The notes: generated by a model not told the origin, from the letters alone. 54,290 nucleotides of DNA from Sporolactobacillus inulinus (GCF_006539285.1 NZ_BJMS01000022.1:1-54290), one strand, 5' to 3'. Positions 34,599 through 43,747 are shown, counted from the first letter of the stretch. A program made the numbers and translations.

Positions 34599-34769
34599 AT
34601 GAAATTGGTTATGCTCTGTCTTTTGTCCGCAATGGCAGTCCTTTGTTTTGGTTATTTTCTGCTTGGACTGCTGCATTTAGAGTCCCTGTTCTTGTCCGGA
34701 ATCCTTTTCTTTACCCTTATTTTTTTGATCGTTCGCATGCTCACGTGGAATCAGAAACGCAGCCGCTGA
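34599..34769 (+). CDS. small two-helix membrane protein
   Basis: Unrecognised peptide of 56 residues with two hydrophobic segments (VMLCLLSAMAVLCFGYFLLGLL and LSGILFFTLIFLIVRML) and a basic tail (NQKRSR). CGGAGG lies 9 nt before the ATG. A perfect palindrome stands directly upstream, and an imperfect terminator-like hairpin follows at 34790. It could be a third gene of the SOS operon or have its own control. Confidence 0.65.
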   Translation: MKLVMLCLLSAMAVLCFGYFLLGLLHLESLFLSGILFFTLIFLIVRMLTWNQKRSR

Positions 34770-34788
34770 ATGGCTTGTAGCTTATAAG

Positions 34789-34960
34789 AAAAACCAAGCT
34801 GTGCTTGGTCCTTTATCTCCAGCCATGTGTGATGGATTCGTGTCTTTTCGGTGCTGAATCGTCGCTTCGGTTACTCGCTTGCCGCGGGCGCACCGCGAGC
34901 GCACTATTGCCTGTGGGATCTCCCATGGCTCGTGATCAACAGAGCCGCTCCGCAGGCGGG
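34789..34960 (+). repeat. dispersed intergenic repeat, copy with module A
   Basis: The head AGAAAAACCAAGCTGTGCTTGG folds as a hairpin followed by TCCTTTAT. Then GCTTGCCGCGGGCGCACCGC and GTGATCAACAGAG with CGCTCCGCAGGCG match 50755-50842. The rest is unrelated. Non-coding. Confidence 0.65.
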
Positions 34961-34980
34961 TTCTTATCTTGCACTAAGCG

Positions 34981-35021
34981 AACAAGGACTGAAGCAATTT
35001 GCTTCAGTCCTTGTTTTTTAA
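34981..35021. terminator. bidirectional terminator
   Basis: A perfect 15 bp stem (AACAAGGACTGAAGC) with a 5 nt loop and a T-run. It ends pepF. Confidence 0.92.
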
Positions 35022-35032
35022 TTGTGGTTCAA

Positions 35033-36847
35033 TTAGCTGAAAAGCAAGCGTTCCGTTTCATCAAGAACGTTCGCAAATACATCCATTGCCTGCTGCACCG
35101 GTTTCGGTTCAGCCATATTTACGCCTGCTTTTTTAAGAATTTCAATCGGCGATTCCGAACTTCCCGATTTAAGGTAGTTCTTGTAGCGTTCAACAGCCGC
35201 TGTCCCTTCCTGAAGAATTTGCGCAGACAGTGCTGAGGCAGCGCTGAATCCCGTTGCATATTGGTAAACATAATAGTTGTAGTAGAAATGCGGGATTCGT
35301 GCCCATTCCAGACCGATTTGCGGATCAACAACGATATCCGGTCCAAAATAAGTTTTATTCAAACTGTAATAGGTTTCAGTCAAAAGATCCGCTGTCAGTG
35401 CTTCGCCCGCACGCACCTTTTCATGGATGATGTGTTCGAACTCGGCAAACATGGTCTGCCTGAAGACCGTGCCTTTGAAGCCTTCCAACTGATTGTTGAG
35501 CAAATACAGTTTTCTTTTCTTATCATCCGTGTGATTGAGCAAATAGTGATTCAGCAATGCTTCGTTGCAGGTGGAAGCTACTTCTGCAACAAAGATCGAG
35601 TAATCAGAGTACGGATAAGGTTGGCTGGTGCGTGAATAGTAACTGTGCATCGAATGGCCAAGTTCATGAGCCAGCGTGAACATACTGTCGATGTTATCCT
35701 GCCAGTTCAGCAAGATGTACGGCATCGTGCCGTAGCTTCCGCCCGAGTAGCCGCCGCTCCGCTTGTTTTGCGTTTCACGGACATCGATCCAGCGTTTCTT
35801 AAATCCGTCTCGAATGCTATCCAAATAGTCTTCACCAAGCGGTGCAAGCGCTTTGAGCACGATTTCTTTTGCCTCATCATAGGTGACCTTGATTTTTGCA
35901 TTCGGCACCAGCGGCGCATAAAGATCATACATATGCAGCTCATCCACTTGCAATGCTTTCTTACGCAGTGCTACATAGCGGTACATCAATGGCAAATGTT
36001 CATGAATCGTTTTAATCAAGTTATCATACACTGCTTCAGGAATATCATTTCGGAACAAAGCAGCTTCACGTGCCGATGTATACTTGCGCGCATTAGCATA
36101 GAACGAATCGCGTTTGATTTGTCCGCTCAAAGTGGAAGCGAGTGTATTTTTAAACGCACCGTACGTTTTGTAGACGCCTTCAAACGTATCTTTGCGCACC
36201 TGTCTGTTCTCGCTTTCCATAAGCGTGCCGTAGCGACCATGTGTAATTTCAACATCCTGTCCGGCTTCGCCTTTGATCGTCGGAAACTTCAAGTCCGCAT
36301 TATTCAGCATCCCAAACGTAGTCGATGACGCATCGGTAACCTCTTCAACAGCAGCAAGCAGTGCTTCTTTTTCACTGTCAAGCACATGGGGGCGCGTCCT
36401 GATGATTTCGTCAAGTGCATGGCGATAGAGCTGCAATGACGTGCTTCCTTCAACGAATTGATTCAGCCGTTTGGGATCAATTGCCAGAATTTCCGGAACG
36501 ATAAAGGCCAGCTTGCTGCCGGCAACTGCAGCAAGACTGCTCGCCCGGTCATGAAGAGCCTGAAACGTTGCATTTGCCGTGTTTTCATCATTTTTCATAT
36601 GTGCATACACATAAACCTTGTACAACAATTCGGTGACTTCATCTTGCTTTTTCAATAATGCATATAAGGAATCGGCTGACTCGCCGATTTTCCCCTTAAA
36701 CTGTTCGGCTTCAGCGATCAGCTCTTTCACTTTTTCAAAAGCCTGCTCCCAAGCAGCAACACTCGGGTAGATCGCTTCCAAATCCCAAGTTTCTTCAACC
36801 GGTATATCCTCTCGTTTTGGGAGGGCGGTCGTTTTCCCTTCAGCCAT
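35033..36847 (-). CDS. pepF: oligoendopeptidase F
   Basis: M3 zinc peptidase of 604 residues with TLAHELGHSMHSYYS (HExxH near residues 394-398) and EVASTCNEALL. It degrades oligopeptides of about 7-17 residues in the cytoplasm; in B. subtilis overproduction blocks sporulation by destroying signalling peptides. ACGGAGGTG lies 5 nt before the ATG at 36847; the ATG at 36868 is out of reach of the ribosome site. The order mecA-coiA-pepF equals mecA-yjbF-yjbG in B. subtilis. Confidence 0.95.
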   Translation of the reverse strand: MAEGKTTALPKREDIPVEETWDLEAIYPSVAAWEQAFEKVKELIAEAEQFKGKIGESADSLYALLKKQDEVTELLYKVYVYAHMKNDENTANATFQALHDRASSLAAVAGSKLAFIVPEILAIDPKRLNQFVEGSTSLQLYRHALDEIIRTRPHVLDSEKEALLAAVEEVTDASSTTFGMLNNADLKFPTIKGEAGQDVEITHGRYGTLMESENRQVRKDTFEGVYKTYGAFKNTLASTLSGQIKRDSFYANARKYTSAREAALFRNDIPEAVYDNLIKTIHEHLPLMYRYVALRKKALQVDELHMYDLYAPLVPNAKIKVTYDEAKEIVLKALAPLGEDYLDSIRDGFKKRWIDVRETQNKRSGGYSGGSYGTMPYILLNWQDNIDSMFTLAHELGHSMHSYYSRTSQPYPYSDYSIFVAEVASTCNEALLNHYLLNHTDDKKRKLYLLNNQLEGFKGTVFRQTMFAEFEHIIHEKVRAGEALTADLLTETYYSLNKTYFGPDIVVDPQIGLEWARIPHFYYNYYVYQYATGFSAASALSAQILQEGTAAVERYKNYLKSGSSESPIEILKKAGVNMAEPKPVQQAMDVFANVLDETERLLFS

Positions 36848-36923
36848 TGCGGCACCTCCGTATTTCATGTATTTACCAATAATTATATCCTACTTCTTTT
36901 TGAACATTTGCGCAAAAATTTGC

Positions 36924-38150
36924 TTATTCTTTGAGCGGATCATCAAGCAGTGCCGCTTCTAACTGTACCAGCGTTTGGCGATCCTGCTTGAGACATTCAG
37001 TGAACGTTGTTTCGTTCACTTGATACGGAAACAAACGATAAGATGCACCGCTCTGTTCAGCAACACGCAAACGTACCAATTGTGTTAAATAGACAGCAAT
37101 CAGCTGCCCGGCTGTTTTAGTGGGACACAGCGGAAGCGGGCGAAGCGCGAATAAATCAGCAACCCCTCTTCGGCTTGCTTCTTCAAGCATCCGTTCGGGC
37201 GTAAACCAATAGCCGGGTTGGATTCGGCCGAGCAAAAGAACCAGCCACATCTGCCAAAGCAAAGGAGGATTCAGAAAATAAACGAACGAATGATGCGGCA
37301 AGCCGACATAACTCGGGAACCAAGCAAAGTGCTGACGAAATTGATAGACTTGACTGCGCAAAAGACATTCTTCACGAGTCATCCGCAAAGGACGTGCGAG
37401 TCTTTTTCTTTTCTTCATGGTAAGCCAGAGCCGCATAAATGATTTGGGTGAAAAATCGAGATAAGGAGCAAGCAATTGATAGGGCCTGCATTCAGAAAGT
37501 GTACAGCAACTTTCCTGGGAAATAAAATAAGTTTTTGACCATGGAGTCAGGCAGGAAGATCGAAGAAAACATTTCGTCGAAGCATTATAAAACCAAATGA
37601 AATAGGGTGAAGAAAACGGGTGTTGTGCTGGAGCAGCTCTAGATCGGCGAATCGCCATAGAAACGAAACCAGAGAGACGAATCATGTTTCGTTTGCAGCT
37701 GTGATGATGCATACCAATAATCCAAACCGGGGTTATATGTCTGTGAAGATAACCAATTGACCGTTCTGCTAATCGCTTTTCCGCTATCGCGCTGCACTGA
37801 TACTCAAGCGCTGTCGGTTCGATCCCGGGTAAATACACATCCGGCCTTTGGCGCAGTTCGGGTAAATAGTATTCCAAACGGGGCGCTCTGCCGGCGGAAC
37901 GGCTCCAATGAAACAGATCATATTTGCCGGCTAGATGCGCCTCTGTCTCAGGTTCATTCTCTACGAGACACGTATGATGCGGGCGATGTGCAAAATGCCA
38001 GCGCCGCTTCTCGCCTGCTTTGAGCAGCACGGGAGCATGGCAGATCGGACAACGGAACGACTGATTGCGCAACCGCATTAATTCTTCGCGTGACCCTTCC
38101 CTTTCAGCCAGCGAAATACGCTGCGCATCGACTGTTGACGCGATGAGCAA
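36924..38150 (-). CDS. coiA: competence protein CoiA
   Basis: Protein of 408 residues. The N-terminus has the CoiA zinc-ribbon-like FRCPICHAPVLLKAG with WHFAHR, followed by nuclease-like elements ETEAHLAGKYDLF, PDVYL and ALEYQCS. CoiA is needed for recombination of transforming DNA and is thought to act as a nuclease. The start is taken as a TTG at 38150, about 7 nt after GAGGTGG; this gives an N-terminus like the B. subtilis protein, while the ATG at 38174 lacks a ribosome site. The middle (about 155-290) is divergent. Confidence 0.88.
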   Translation of the reverse strand: MLIASTVDAQRISLAEREGSREELMRLRNQSFRCPICHAPVLLKAGEKRRWHFAHRPHHTCLVENEPETEAHLAGKYDLFHWSRSAGRAPRLEYYLPELRQRPDVYLPGIEPTALEYQCSAIAEKRLAERSIGYLHRHITPVWIIGMHHHSCKRNMIRLSGFVSMAIRRSRAAPAQHPFSSPYFIWFYNASTKCFLRSSCLTPWSKTYFISQESCCTLSECRPYQLLAPYLDFSPKSFMRLWLTMKKRKRLARPLRMTREECLLRSQVYQFRQHFAWFPSYVGLPHHSFVYFLNPPLLWQMWLVLLLGRIQPGYWFTPERMLEEASRRGVADLFALRPLPLCPTKTAGQLIAVYLTQLVRLRVAEQSGASYRLFPYQVNETTFTECLKQDRQTLVQLEAALLDDPLKE

Positions 38151-38245
38151 AAAATCACCACCTCTTCTTTTCATGTTACTTTATTCTGCACGCACAGGCT
38201 GGACTCCTGCTTCCATGCAGAATCTGCTTGTCTCAGTGTCTTGAA

Positions 38246-38546
38246 AAAATGATCCCCATTCCTCTCACTTCTGTTTCATTAAGCATTCCGGTCCATAATT
38301 AAGTAAAAATAAGCGGAGATTTTTCGGTTATATGCAAAGCAGAGCTCATTTCAGGGGGACATAAGGGGAGGTTTTCCGGTTATGCAAAGGAAAATCCCCC
38401 ATTTTCACGTTTTTCAGGTTGATAAGCGGAATCTCTCCGTCTATTTACTTCCGCAGGATGTGATGACTTTCGCGTTGCATACAGGACGTATTTATGCCGC
38501 TTATCGTTATACCACAAAGCAAAATCACAAACTTCCTTTACCTGTG
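38246..38546 (+). repeat. dispersed intergenic repeat, long module D, copy 2 with tail
   Basis: About 230 bp match 14917-15150 (see there), then CGTTGCATACAGGACGTAT also matches 15377-15393. The copy ends with a tail AAAATCACAAACTTCC plus TTTACCTG right at the mecA terminator. It lies between coiA and mecA and fills most of a 444 bp gap. Confidence 0.75.
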
Positions 38547-38550
38547 AAAA

Positions 38551-38575
38551 AAAGCCTGCCGATGATCGGCAGGCT
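38551..38575 (-). terminator. terminator of mecA
   Basis: A perfect 11 bp stem (AGCCTGCCGAT) with a one-base centre; on the minus strand it is followed by a T-run. Confidence 0.88.
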
Positions 38576-38594
38576 CGTTTTCAGAGGGAAACGA

Positions 38595-39296
38595 TTATTT
38601 AAGCAGAGGAAAGTGCGTCCTAATGGTTTGCAGTGCTTCTGTCTTAATGATTTCTTTTCCATACTCATCGAGTACATACTGTGTAAGATTGGTGTCAAGC
38701 CCATACTCCAGCATCTTGCTTAAATCATTATCCTGATCTTCATCAGACAGGCAATCATCAAACGTAACGTTTAAATAGTAGCTGTTCTTGTATGCATAAA
38801 GTGCGGTATCCATCGCCTCATGAGCCGGAAAAGCATGGCTCAAAGCGATCAAATTCTCAAAATCGGCAAATCCGATTATAAATGAAATCGGCTGATCATC
38901 CTGAAAAGCATCGTCTTCTGAATGATCAAGCTCCTCATCCTTGTTTTCGGACACCTTGGCCCGGTTTGAATTCTGATCGGCGTCATGGTCGTTAATTGGT
39001 ATGTCCAGATGTTTGTCATCTGATAGCGGCAATTGAAGATTGGATCCATCTTTCGAAATCTGTGCACGAGTCACAATAATTTCCATACCCTTTTCCAAGG
39101 CTTGAACCTGAATCCAAAGCGGACCTTCAAGTGAAAAAGATTCTTGAGTGTGTGCTTCATCCATCATTTGCCAAAAGAGTTCTTCACTTCGATCGCGGTT
39201 ATACCATATCTCCTCACGATCAAAGCCAAGATCCTCAATATCCAAATAACTGATATAGAACTTCAGCGTATTTTCATTAATCCGTTCGATTTTCAC
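38595..39296 (-). CDS. mecA: MecA, ClpC adaptor protein
   Basis: Protein of 233 residues that targets substrates such as ComK to ClpCP. The N-terminus VKIERINENTLKFYISYLDIE, with WYNRDRSEELFWQMMDEAH, is diagnostic. A highly acidic linker (about residues 110-145) separates it from the C-terminal ClpC-binding domain (FADFENLIALSHAF, YYLNVTF). The GTG at 39296, 6 nt after GGGAGAG, gives the standard N-terminus; the frame is open another 33 codons upstream. Here it lies between coiA and the TerC gene. Confidence 0.93.
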   Translation of the reverse strand: MKIERINENTLKFYISYLDIEDLGFDREEIWYNRDRSEELFWQMMDEAHTQESFSLEGPLWIQVQALEKGMEIIVTRAQISKDGSNLQLPLSDDKHLDIPINDHDADQNSNRAKVSENKDEELDHSEDDAFQDDQPISFIIGFADFENLIALSHAFPAHEAMDTALYAYKNSYYLNVTFDDCLSDEDQDNDLSKMLEYGLDTNLTQYVLDEYGKEIIKTEALQTIRTHFPLLK

Positions 39297-39597
39297 TGCG
39301 ATCTCTCCCTTCTTTATCAATAGGTATGGGAGTGACAACTGCCGATAGGACAACATGTATCCTGTACCTCTATTGTATGATAAAACGTCCACCATGGAAA
39401 TAAAAATAATCCGTATTTAAACGATTCCGCACTTGCCCCATCAACAAGCACGGTTTCGATTAATTGCTTCATTCTATTGATTGCTTAATCTAATTATGCA
39501 GCAAATGACAAAGATTGTTTAAAACAAGCGTTGACGGAATGATTCGGGACAAGTCCGCATAAATTGAACGGAGACAGAAGAAAGGAGCTCATCACGC
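39297..39597. other. divergent intergenic region mecA / terC family
   Basis: 301 bp with no gene. I looked for a yybP-ykoY manganese riboswitch ahead of the TerC gene and did not find one. TTGACG occurs at 39530-39535 but no well-spaced -10 follows. Confidence 0.5.
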
Positions 39598-40281
39598 ATG
39601 TCTTTTGATCTTGATACACTGCTTTTTATCTTAAAAATCATTTTCATCGATATTATTCTAGGCGGAGACAATGCGGTTGTCATCGCTTTAGCGTGCCGCA
39701 GGCTCGAAGAAAAAAAACGCAATGAAGCAATTCTTTTAGGTACCGGAATAGCGGTGATCATCCGTATTGCATTGACCGCAATCGTTGTTTCACTGCTGAA
39801 TATTCCTTACCTTCTTCTCGCCGGAGGCTTTTTCTTAATCATCATTGCCATCCGTCTGATTACGAATAGACAAGAAAAACATAACATTCGCGCAGGAATA
39901 TCATTGGTAGCTGCTGTACGAACGATCGTGCTTGCAGACATGGTCATGGGTTTTGATAACATGCTTGCAATTGCCGGTGCATCGAAAGGTCATATCGGCT
40001 ATATTGCAATCGGTCTTATCTTTTCTGTTCCAATCATTGTTTGGGGAAGTAAAATTATTTTAATCGCTATGGAACATATTCCTCTTCTCATCTATGCTGG
40101 CGGCGGCATTCTTGGCTACACGGCCTCCGAAATGATCATGGATGAACAGGAAATTCGTTGGATTTTTGAGTCTTATCCTCATTTCGCCCATATCTTTCCG
40201 GTTCTGCTCATTGCTGCTCTGCTTGTGACCGGATGGCTATACAACCTCTATTCCTCATGGAGATTTGCAAAGAGGTCTTAG
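39598..40281 (+). CDS. yjbE: TerC family membrane protein (YjbE), putative Mn2+ exporter
   Basis: Protein of 227 residues with seven predicted helices and the two acidic membrane motifs of the family, IIFIDIILGGDNAVVIA and LADMVMGFDNMLAIAGA, which likely bind cations. B. subtilis YjbE (MeeY) and its paralogue support manganese export and metallation of secreted enzymes. AAAGGAG lies 10 nt before the ATG. Conserved position between mecA and spx; convergent with spx across a shared hairpin. Confidence 0.9.
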   Translation: MSFDLDTLLFILKIIFIDIILGGDNAVVIALACRRLEEKKRNEAILLGTGIAVIIRIALTAIVVSLLNIPYLLLAGGFFLIIIAIRLITNRQEKHNIRAGISLVAAVRTIVLADMVMGFDNMLAIAGASKGHIGYIAIGLIFSVPIIVWGSKIILIAMEHIPLLIYAGGGILGYTASEMIMDEQEIRWIFESYPHFAHIFPVLLIAALLVTGWLYNLYSSWRFAKRS

Positions 40282-40296
40282 CACGAGTCGTGAAGC

Positions 40297-40336
40297 AAGA
40301 ACGACCGCCCAATCAAGGACGGCCGTTCTTATTTTT
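40297..40336. terminator. bidirectional terminator
   Basis: AAGAACG, CCG and CC pair with GG, CGG and CGTTCTT (two mismatches), followed by TATTTTT. It lies between yjbE and spx. Confidence 0.8.
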
Positions 40337-40378
40337 AAACAATGAATCGTATGTCAATTAAAAAAATCCATTCACGCG

Positions 40379-40774
40379 TTAATTAACCAATCGCTGTGCT
40401 TCTTGCAACTGAAAGGTACGTACCCTTCTAGGAAGAAAGCGGCGAATCTCATCGTCGTTGTAGCCAACCTGCAACCGTTTGTCGTCAAGCATAATCGGAC
40501 GGCGCAACAATCCAGGATTTTCTTTGATCAATTCAAACAACTGCTGGATTGACATGGTCTCCAGTTGAATATTCAGTTCCTGAAAGGCTTTTGATCGTGT
40601 CGAGATAATCTCGTCCGTACCGTTTTCAGTCATACGCAGAATATCTTTAATCTCTTCAATCGATAGTGGTTCGGAGAATATGTTCCGTTCTTTAAATGGG
40701 ATGTCATGCTCCCTGAGCCAAGCTTTTGCTTTTCTGCACGACGTGCAGCTTGGTGATGTATACAATGTAACCAT
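40379..40774 (-). CDS. spx: Spx, redox-sensing transcriptional regulator
   Basis: ArsC-fold regulator of 131 residues, identical in length to B. subtilis Spx. It binds the RNA polymerase alpha C-terminal domain and turns on thiol-stress genes. The redox switch CTSC (Cys10, Cys13), Gly52 and Arg60 (DEIISTRS) and the C-terminal [19 protein letters not shown] are all kept. AAAGGAGG precedes the ATG at 40774. A PerR-like box lies about 65 bp upstream. Protein level is probably set by SpxH and ClpXP. Confidence 0.96.
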   Translation of the reverse strand: MVTLYTSPSCTSCRKAKAWLREHDIPFKERNIFSEPLSIEEIKDILRMTENGTDEIISTRSKAFQELNIQLETMSIQQLFELIKENPGLLRRPIMLDDKRLQVGYNDDEIRRFLPRRVRTFQLQEAQRLVN

Positions 40775-40833
40775 ATCTCGCCCTCCTTTGAATAATAGAA
40801 GCATTCTATTCACTAAGGCTTTCTTTTATTATA

Positions 40834-40848
40834 TAATAATTCTTATAA
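40834..40848 (-). promoter_or_regulatory. PerR-like box upstream of spx
   Basis: On the minus strand TTATAAGAATTATTA matches the PerR box TTATAATNATTATAA with two mismatches, in an AT-rich promoter zone. B. subtilis spx has a PerR-repressed promoter, so this fits. Confidence 0.5.
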
Positions 40849-41007
40849 ATTTTATACCCTTTTTTGTATGAAAATAATTTCATATTTCACCAGAAAACAA
40901 GCTATTTTGCACCATGATTCGACATGTTACGATCATTTCCAATAAAAATGCGGATTCTCATTTCGCTGCGAAACCCACTTGCGCTCAGTATGTAAAAGGG
41001 ATGCAAA

Positions 41008-41033
41008 AAGAGCTTCTCAAAAAAGAAGCTCTT
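41008..41033 (-). terminator. terminator after a 41-residue ORF
   Basis: A perfect 10 bp stem (AAGAGCTTCT) with a 6 nt loop. On the minus strand it ends in TTTTTGC, and a small minus-strand ORF ends 50 bp before it. Confidence 0.7.
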
Positions 41034-41082
41034 CAATACACATTCACTATGTTTATTCGGTTTTACCCGCATCATATTCACC

Positions 41083-41208
41083 TTACGCCGGTAATTTCAG
41101 GTTCGCTGACGGTGCATCTTGCGACTTCGGTTGAAGCTGTCCTAAGGTCTCTTTCAACCATTTCCGAATAGAATGTTTGCGCCTCCGTCTGACGTCTTTC
41201 GGTTTCAC
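41083..41208 (-). CDS. small basic protein (41 residues), unrecognised
   Basis: Starts at a GTG with GGAGG 9 nt upstream and reads MKPKDVRRRRKHSIRKWLKE, then a Pro/Ser-rich end. It is strongly basic at the N-terminus and could bind nucleic acid or acidic lipids. A sigma-A promoter with perfect TTGACA (41308-41313) and 17 bp spacing lies upstream and a terminator downstream, so it forms a complete small transcription unit just upstream of spx. No family was recognised. Confidence 0.6.
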   Translation of the reverse strand: MKPKDVRRRRKHSIRKWLKETLGQLQPKSQDAPSANLKLPA

Positions 41209-41284
41209 TGATGATCGCCTCCTCACTCATTCGTCCAAATCTCTTCTCAAGTGGATCTCAGAAGAGTATTCTTTGTCTGCCTTT

Positions 41285-41313
41285 ATTCTCAACCCGACAC
41301 GCTTGGTTGTCAA
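41285..41313 (-). promoter_or_regulatory. sigma-A promoter for the 41-residue ORF
   Basis: On the minus strand TTGACA - 17 bp - GAGAAT (6/6 and 4/6). About 77 bp upstream of the GTG. Confidence 0.55.
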
Positions 41314-41522
41314 GGTAAAATTTTGACATGCCCCATTTCAAAGAAGCAGTGCCTCTTCTTGAGACTCGACTGTGATTATGTTAAGCTTGGACATCGTTAT
41401 GGAACATATCGCCGTTTCACCGAACCTTGGGCTAAATGTCTTCACGAGACATTCCTCTTATACTATATGTGAAGCGCGCAGAAAGTATTCACAGGAACAA
41501 ACCTTTTAATGGAGCTGATTTT

Positions 41523-41684
41523 ATGACTCGCTGGATTACCTGCTTTCTCGCCTTGCTTCTGATCATCGCCATCGTTTTGTACCATTTTTTTCACTTGCTG
41601 ACGATGCCGATGATTATCGTGCTGCTTCTCTTTAACATTCTTTTTTATTTTGTGCATCTTTTCATCACTTATCGAAAAAAATAA
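41523..41684 (+). CDS. small two-helix membrane protein (53 residues)
   Basis: Unrecognised, almost wholly hydrophobic peptide: ITCFLALLLIIAIVLYHFFH and MIIVLLLFNILFYFVHLFI, with a basic tail RKK. GGAG lies 8 nt before the ATG. The stop codon sits inside a strong terminator shared with oppF. It diverges from the 41-residue ORF. Its size and layout recall the small peptide at 34599, though the sequences do not look related. Confidence 0.65.
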   Translation: MTRWITCFLALLLIIAIVLYHFFHLLTMPMIIVLLLFNILFYFVHLFITYRKK

Positions 41685-41718
41685 TCCTTGCAGAATATCC
41701 TGCAAGGATTATTTTTTA
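41680..41718. terminator. bidirectional terminator
   Basis: A perfect 14 bp stem (AATAATCCTTGCAG) with a 6 nt loop and T-run; it ends both the small membrane gene and oppF. Confidence 0.92.
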
Positions 41719-42711
41719 TACGTTTTCTGTTTTTATTTCTTCATCATGAAGGTGGCAGGCAACCCAGTGGTTCTTTTCTGCTTCATGCCATTTCGGTCTA
41801 ACTTTTGCACAGATATCCATAGCAAATGGACAACGTGTTCTGAAGCGGCAGCCGCTTGGCGGATCAATTGGACTTGGCACATCGCCTTCAAGAATAATAC
41901 GCTCGCGTGTCCGCTCAATCTTAGGATCAGCAACCGGGATTGCCGACAGCAACGACTGCGTATACGGATGCAGCGGATGACCATAAACGTCATCACTGGA
42001 TGCAAGTTCGGCCATGTTCCCGAGATACATAACACCGACACGATCGCTGATGTGCTTCACCATAGAAAGATCATGAGCAATAAACAAATAGGTCAATCCC
42101 TGTTTTTCCTGGAGCTCCTGCATCAAATTGACAACCTGAGCTTGGATGGAAACATCTAGGGCTGAAATCGGTTCGTCGGCAATGATAAAGTCGGGATCTA
42201 CTGCAAGTGCCCGTGCAATGCCGATACGCTGCCTTTGCCCCCCACTGAATTCATGTGGATAACGATTCGCATGTTCACGGTTCAATCCAACCGTTTCAAG
42301 CATTTCGTAAACCCGTTCAATCCGTTCTTTGGGGGATTTAGCCAAGTGATGAATATCAATGCCCTCAGCAATAATATCCTTAACCATCATTCTCGGATTC
42401 AGCGAGGCATAAGGATCCTGAAAGATCATCTGCATCCGTTTTGACAAATTCTTTTTTTCATTGCGGTTCAGCTTTCCGCCAACATCCTGACCATCGAAAA
42501 TAACTTCACCTTCAGTGGGATCATAAAGTCGAATAATCGTTCGACCGGTAGTAGATTTACCGCATCCGGACTCACCTACAAGTCCCAGTGTCTCGCCTTT
42601 ATAGACATCAAAGGTCACGCCGTCGACGGCCTTGAGCACATCCTTACGGGAAACATTGAAGTATTTCTTGAGATTCTTCACTTGTAATAATTTTTCAGTT
42701 TTAGCAGCCAT
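41716..42711 (-). CDS. oppF: oligopeptide ABC transporter ATP-binding protein OppF
   Basis: ATPase of 331 residues that powers peptide uptake with OppD. Walker [10 protein letters not shown], signature [15 protein letters not shown], Walker B FIIADEP and a C-terminal oligo_HPY segment ([19 protein letters not shown]), whose cysteines can bind an iron-sulfur cluster in some homologues. Its ATG overlaps the oppD stop by one base (TAATG) with GGAGGGG upstream, so the two are coupled. Last gene of oppABCDF. Confidence 0.95.
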   Translation of the reverse strand: MAAKTEKLLQVKNLKKYFNVSRKDVLKAVDGVTFDVYKGETLGLVGESGCGKSTTGRTIIRLYDPTEGEVIFDGQDVGGKLNRNEKKNLSKRMQMIFQDPYASLNPRMMVKDIIAEGIDIHHLAKSPKERIERVYEMLETVGLNREHANRYPHEFSGGQRQRIGIARALAVDPDFIIADEPISALDVSIQAQVVNLMQELQEKQGLTYLFIAHDLSMVKHISDRVGVMYLGNMAELASSDDVYGHPLHPYTQSLLSAIPVADPKIERTRERIILEGDVPSPIDPPSGCRFRTRCPFAMDICAKVRPKWHEAEKNHWVACHLHDEEIKTENV

Positions 42712-43730
42712 TATGCTTCCCCTCCCACACCTATCGTTGACGGCGGATCTACTTTTGGCGCACGCTCATCAAGAAGCCAGCAAGCCGCCTTCTGCGTCTT
42801 CGACAGTTCTGTGTACTCAGGCATATGATCAATACATACTTTCATGGCATAAGGGCATCTGGCGGCAAAAGGACAGCCCTTCGGCGGATGGCTCAAATCA
42901 GGAGGCGTTCCTGGAATTGCCAAAAGCTTATCCGTTTTTGCGTGCAGTTTCGGCATAGAGGACAGCAGCCCCCATGTATACGGGTGTTTCGGATTATAGA
43001 AAATTTCATCCAATGTACCTGTTTCAACAATTTTGCCGCCGTACATAACAGCAACACGTTTGGCCAGATTGGCAACGACTCCTAAATCATGAGTGATCAA
43101 TATAATTGCCGTTCCGGTTTTTTCTTGCAAATCACGCATTAAATCAAGAATTTGGGCTTGGATGGTTACATCCAGCGCGGTTGTCGGCTCGTCTGCAATT
43201 AATATTTTCGGATTGCAGGCAAGAGCAATGGCAATCACAACACGCTGCCGCATCCCACCGGAAAATTGATGCGGATATTCATCGACTCGCTTCTCTGGAT
43301 TTGGAATGCCTACCAGCTGCAGCAGTTCAATGGCGCGTTCTTTTGCATCATGCTTAGATAAGCCTTGATGTTTAATTAGGCCCTCCATGATTTGTTTGCC
43401 AATTTTCATGGTCGGATTAAGGGCAGTCATTGGATCCTGGAAAATCATCGAAATGTCTTTTCCACGAATTTTCTGCATCTGCTTTTGTGAATATTGGACG
43501 AGATCTTTTCCTTCAAATAAAATTTCACCGGATGTAATTTCTCCAGGTGGGTTCGGAATCAGCCCCATAATCGATTTTGATGTTACGGATTTACCGGAAC
43601 CAGATTCTCCGACAATTGCCAGCGTTTCACCTTTATTTAATTCCAAGTCAATACCGCGAACCGCATGGACGTCTGCTCCAAATATATGAAAGACAACATT
43701 TAAATCTGTAATTTTCATTAAGTGATCCAT
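42711..43730 (-). CDS. oppD: oligopeptide ABC transporter ATP-binding protein OppD
   Basis: ATPase of 339 residues: Walker [10 protein letters not shown], signature [15 protein letters not shown], Walker [13 protein letters not shown], and an oligo_HPY C-terminus ([19 protein letters not shown]). Partner of OppF in the Opp importer. It begins 17 bp after oppC. Confidence 0.95.
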   Translation of the reverse strand: MDHLMKITDLNVVFHIFGADVHAVRGIDLELNKGETLAIVGESGSGKSVTSKSIMGLIPNPPGEITSGEILFEGKDLVQYSQKQMQKIRGKDISMIFQDPMTALNPTMKIGKQIMEGLIKHQGLSKHDAKERAIELLQLVGIPNPEKRVDEYPHQFSGGMRQRVVIAIALACNPKILIADEPTTALDVTIQAQILDLMRDLQEKTGTAIILITHDLGVVANLAKRVAVMYGGKIVETGTLDEIFYNPKHPYTWGLLSSMPKLHAKTDKLLAIPGTPPDLSHPPKGCPFAARCPYAMKVCIDHMPEYTELSKTQKAACWLLDERAPKVDPPSTIGVGGEA

Positions 43731-43747
43731 TAGTGCACCTCCTGTAC

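Noticed and set aside
34805-35236. 143-codon plus-strand ORF across the repeat and the 3' end of pepF
   Set aside because: It lies in the repeat and antisense to pepF, crosses a strong terminator and has no ribosome site.
35645-36328. 227-codon plus-strand ORF inside pepF
   Set aside because: Antisense shadow of a clearly conserved gene; no family resemblance and no ribosome site.
39396-39597. yybP-ykoY manganese riboswitch expected before the TerC gene
   Set aside because: I could not find the conserved GGGGAGUAG and CGCUGAG-type elements in this interval.
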